From the NCBI GenBank assembly GCA_030141605.1, contig JAQGDQ010000128.1:62001-126000 (forward strand): a stretch of DNA of 64,000 nt, written 5' to 3'. Of this stretch, positions 63,648 to 64,000 are shown piece after piece. Positions within the stretch are counted from its first letter, which is position 1, and each line of letters starts with the position of its first letter. A program made the translations under genes and the position numbers. The notes under the pieces are model-generated. The model ran no database searches. It was not told where the DNA came from and was given only the letters and a program-made list of their open reading frames with translations. Source of the DNA: Tubiluchus corallicola (lineage: Eukaryota > Priapulida > Priapulimorpha > Priapulimorphida > Tubiluchidae).

Positions 63648-63922
63648 TACGAATAATAGTGATATTTTTAAATATTTAATTGTTTATATTTAATTTTCAA
63701 CTTTACACTGATAATGTGGAAAAACTTGTCAACGAATAATCACTCTATATGTCTGTATTTAACATCTGATTTGACCCGAGTTTGCCGCTTTCATGTTTCT
63801 AATTGTGTTATTATTTAGAAATATTGATTATTTAATTAAGTGATGGAAACATTTATGACATCGAATACCGAACCGTTCATGAAGTGCTAAGCCAAAAAAT
63901 TTAAGTAGCGACAGACTTGGTT

Positions 63923-63928
63923 AATAAA
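63923..63928 (+). terminator. Poly(A) signal for the ciliary-type gene
   Basis: AATAAA 276 bases after the TAA stop at 63645-63647, in AT-rich sequence. Confidence 0.5.
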
Positions 63929-64000
63929 TGAATTTCTGGCAGCAGTAATATTTTCTCTAGGCGGTTTCATCTATCAACGTGCTTCTAATTATTTCTTTTG

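Overview
This is an AT-rich, intron-rich animal nuclear genome segment. Long introns with GT-AG junctions, poly(A) signals, microsatellites and decayed retrotransposons rule out a bacterial or viral window. The gene set is a neuromedin U/pyrokinin-type peptide GPCR, mitochondrial DBT (BCKDH E2), the checkpoint clamp protein HUS1, and a small probable ciliary protein. It points to a bilaterian, most likely an invertebrate with conserved intron positions such as a mollusc, annelid or brachiopod. The phylum is inference. Most six-frame open frames here are chance; real genes appear as short exons joined by splice sites and matching phase.

Layout. 0-8 kb: two candidate exons of an unrecognised plus-strand gene, a (CT)n tract, a miniature LTR retrotransposon (4280-5570), and a possible minus-strand first exon with a mitochondrial-type N-terminus (7666-7764). 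11.07-11.80 kb: last coding exon of a peptide GPCR (TM6, TM7, helix 8, tail), plus strand. 12.7-19.3 kb: three minus-strand LINE remnants and a minisatellite. 20.1-21.4 kb: plus-strand LINE reverse-transcriptase fragment with a largely open frame. 21.5-31.5 kb: DBT, plus strand, 11 exons; joined they form one in-frame coding sequence of about 478 codons. 31.5-44.8 kb: gene-poor, with tandem repeats and a foldback element. 42.07 and 46.30 kb: two near-identical copies of a segment of about 0.4 kb. 45.3-45.7 kb: possible small secreted-protein gene, minus strand. 47.5 kb: probable last exon of an unknown plus-strand gene. 52.6-60.9 kb: HUS1, minus strand, 8 exons, 291 aa, complete. 60.9-63.6 kb: divergent 4-exon gene, 138 aa, complete, resembling small microtubule-inner proteins.

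The most secure results are the DBT and HUS1 gene models, where every junction phase agrees and total length is a multiple of three, and the divergent pair HUS1 / small ciliary-type gene, whose start codons lie only 26 bp apart. DBT acts in branched-chain amino acid breakdown in mitochondria and HUS1 in the 9-1-1 DNA-damage clamp. I see no functional link between neighbours beyond the shared promoter of the last two genes. I found no CRISPR array, rRNA, or confident tRNA, and no clearly novel multi-gene system.
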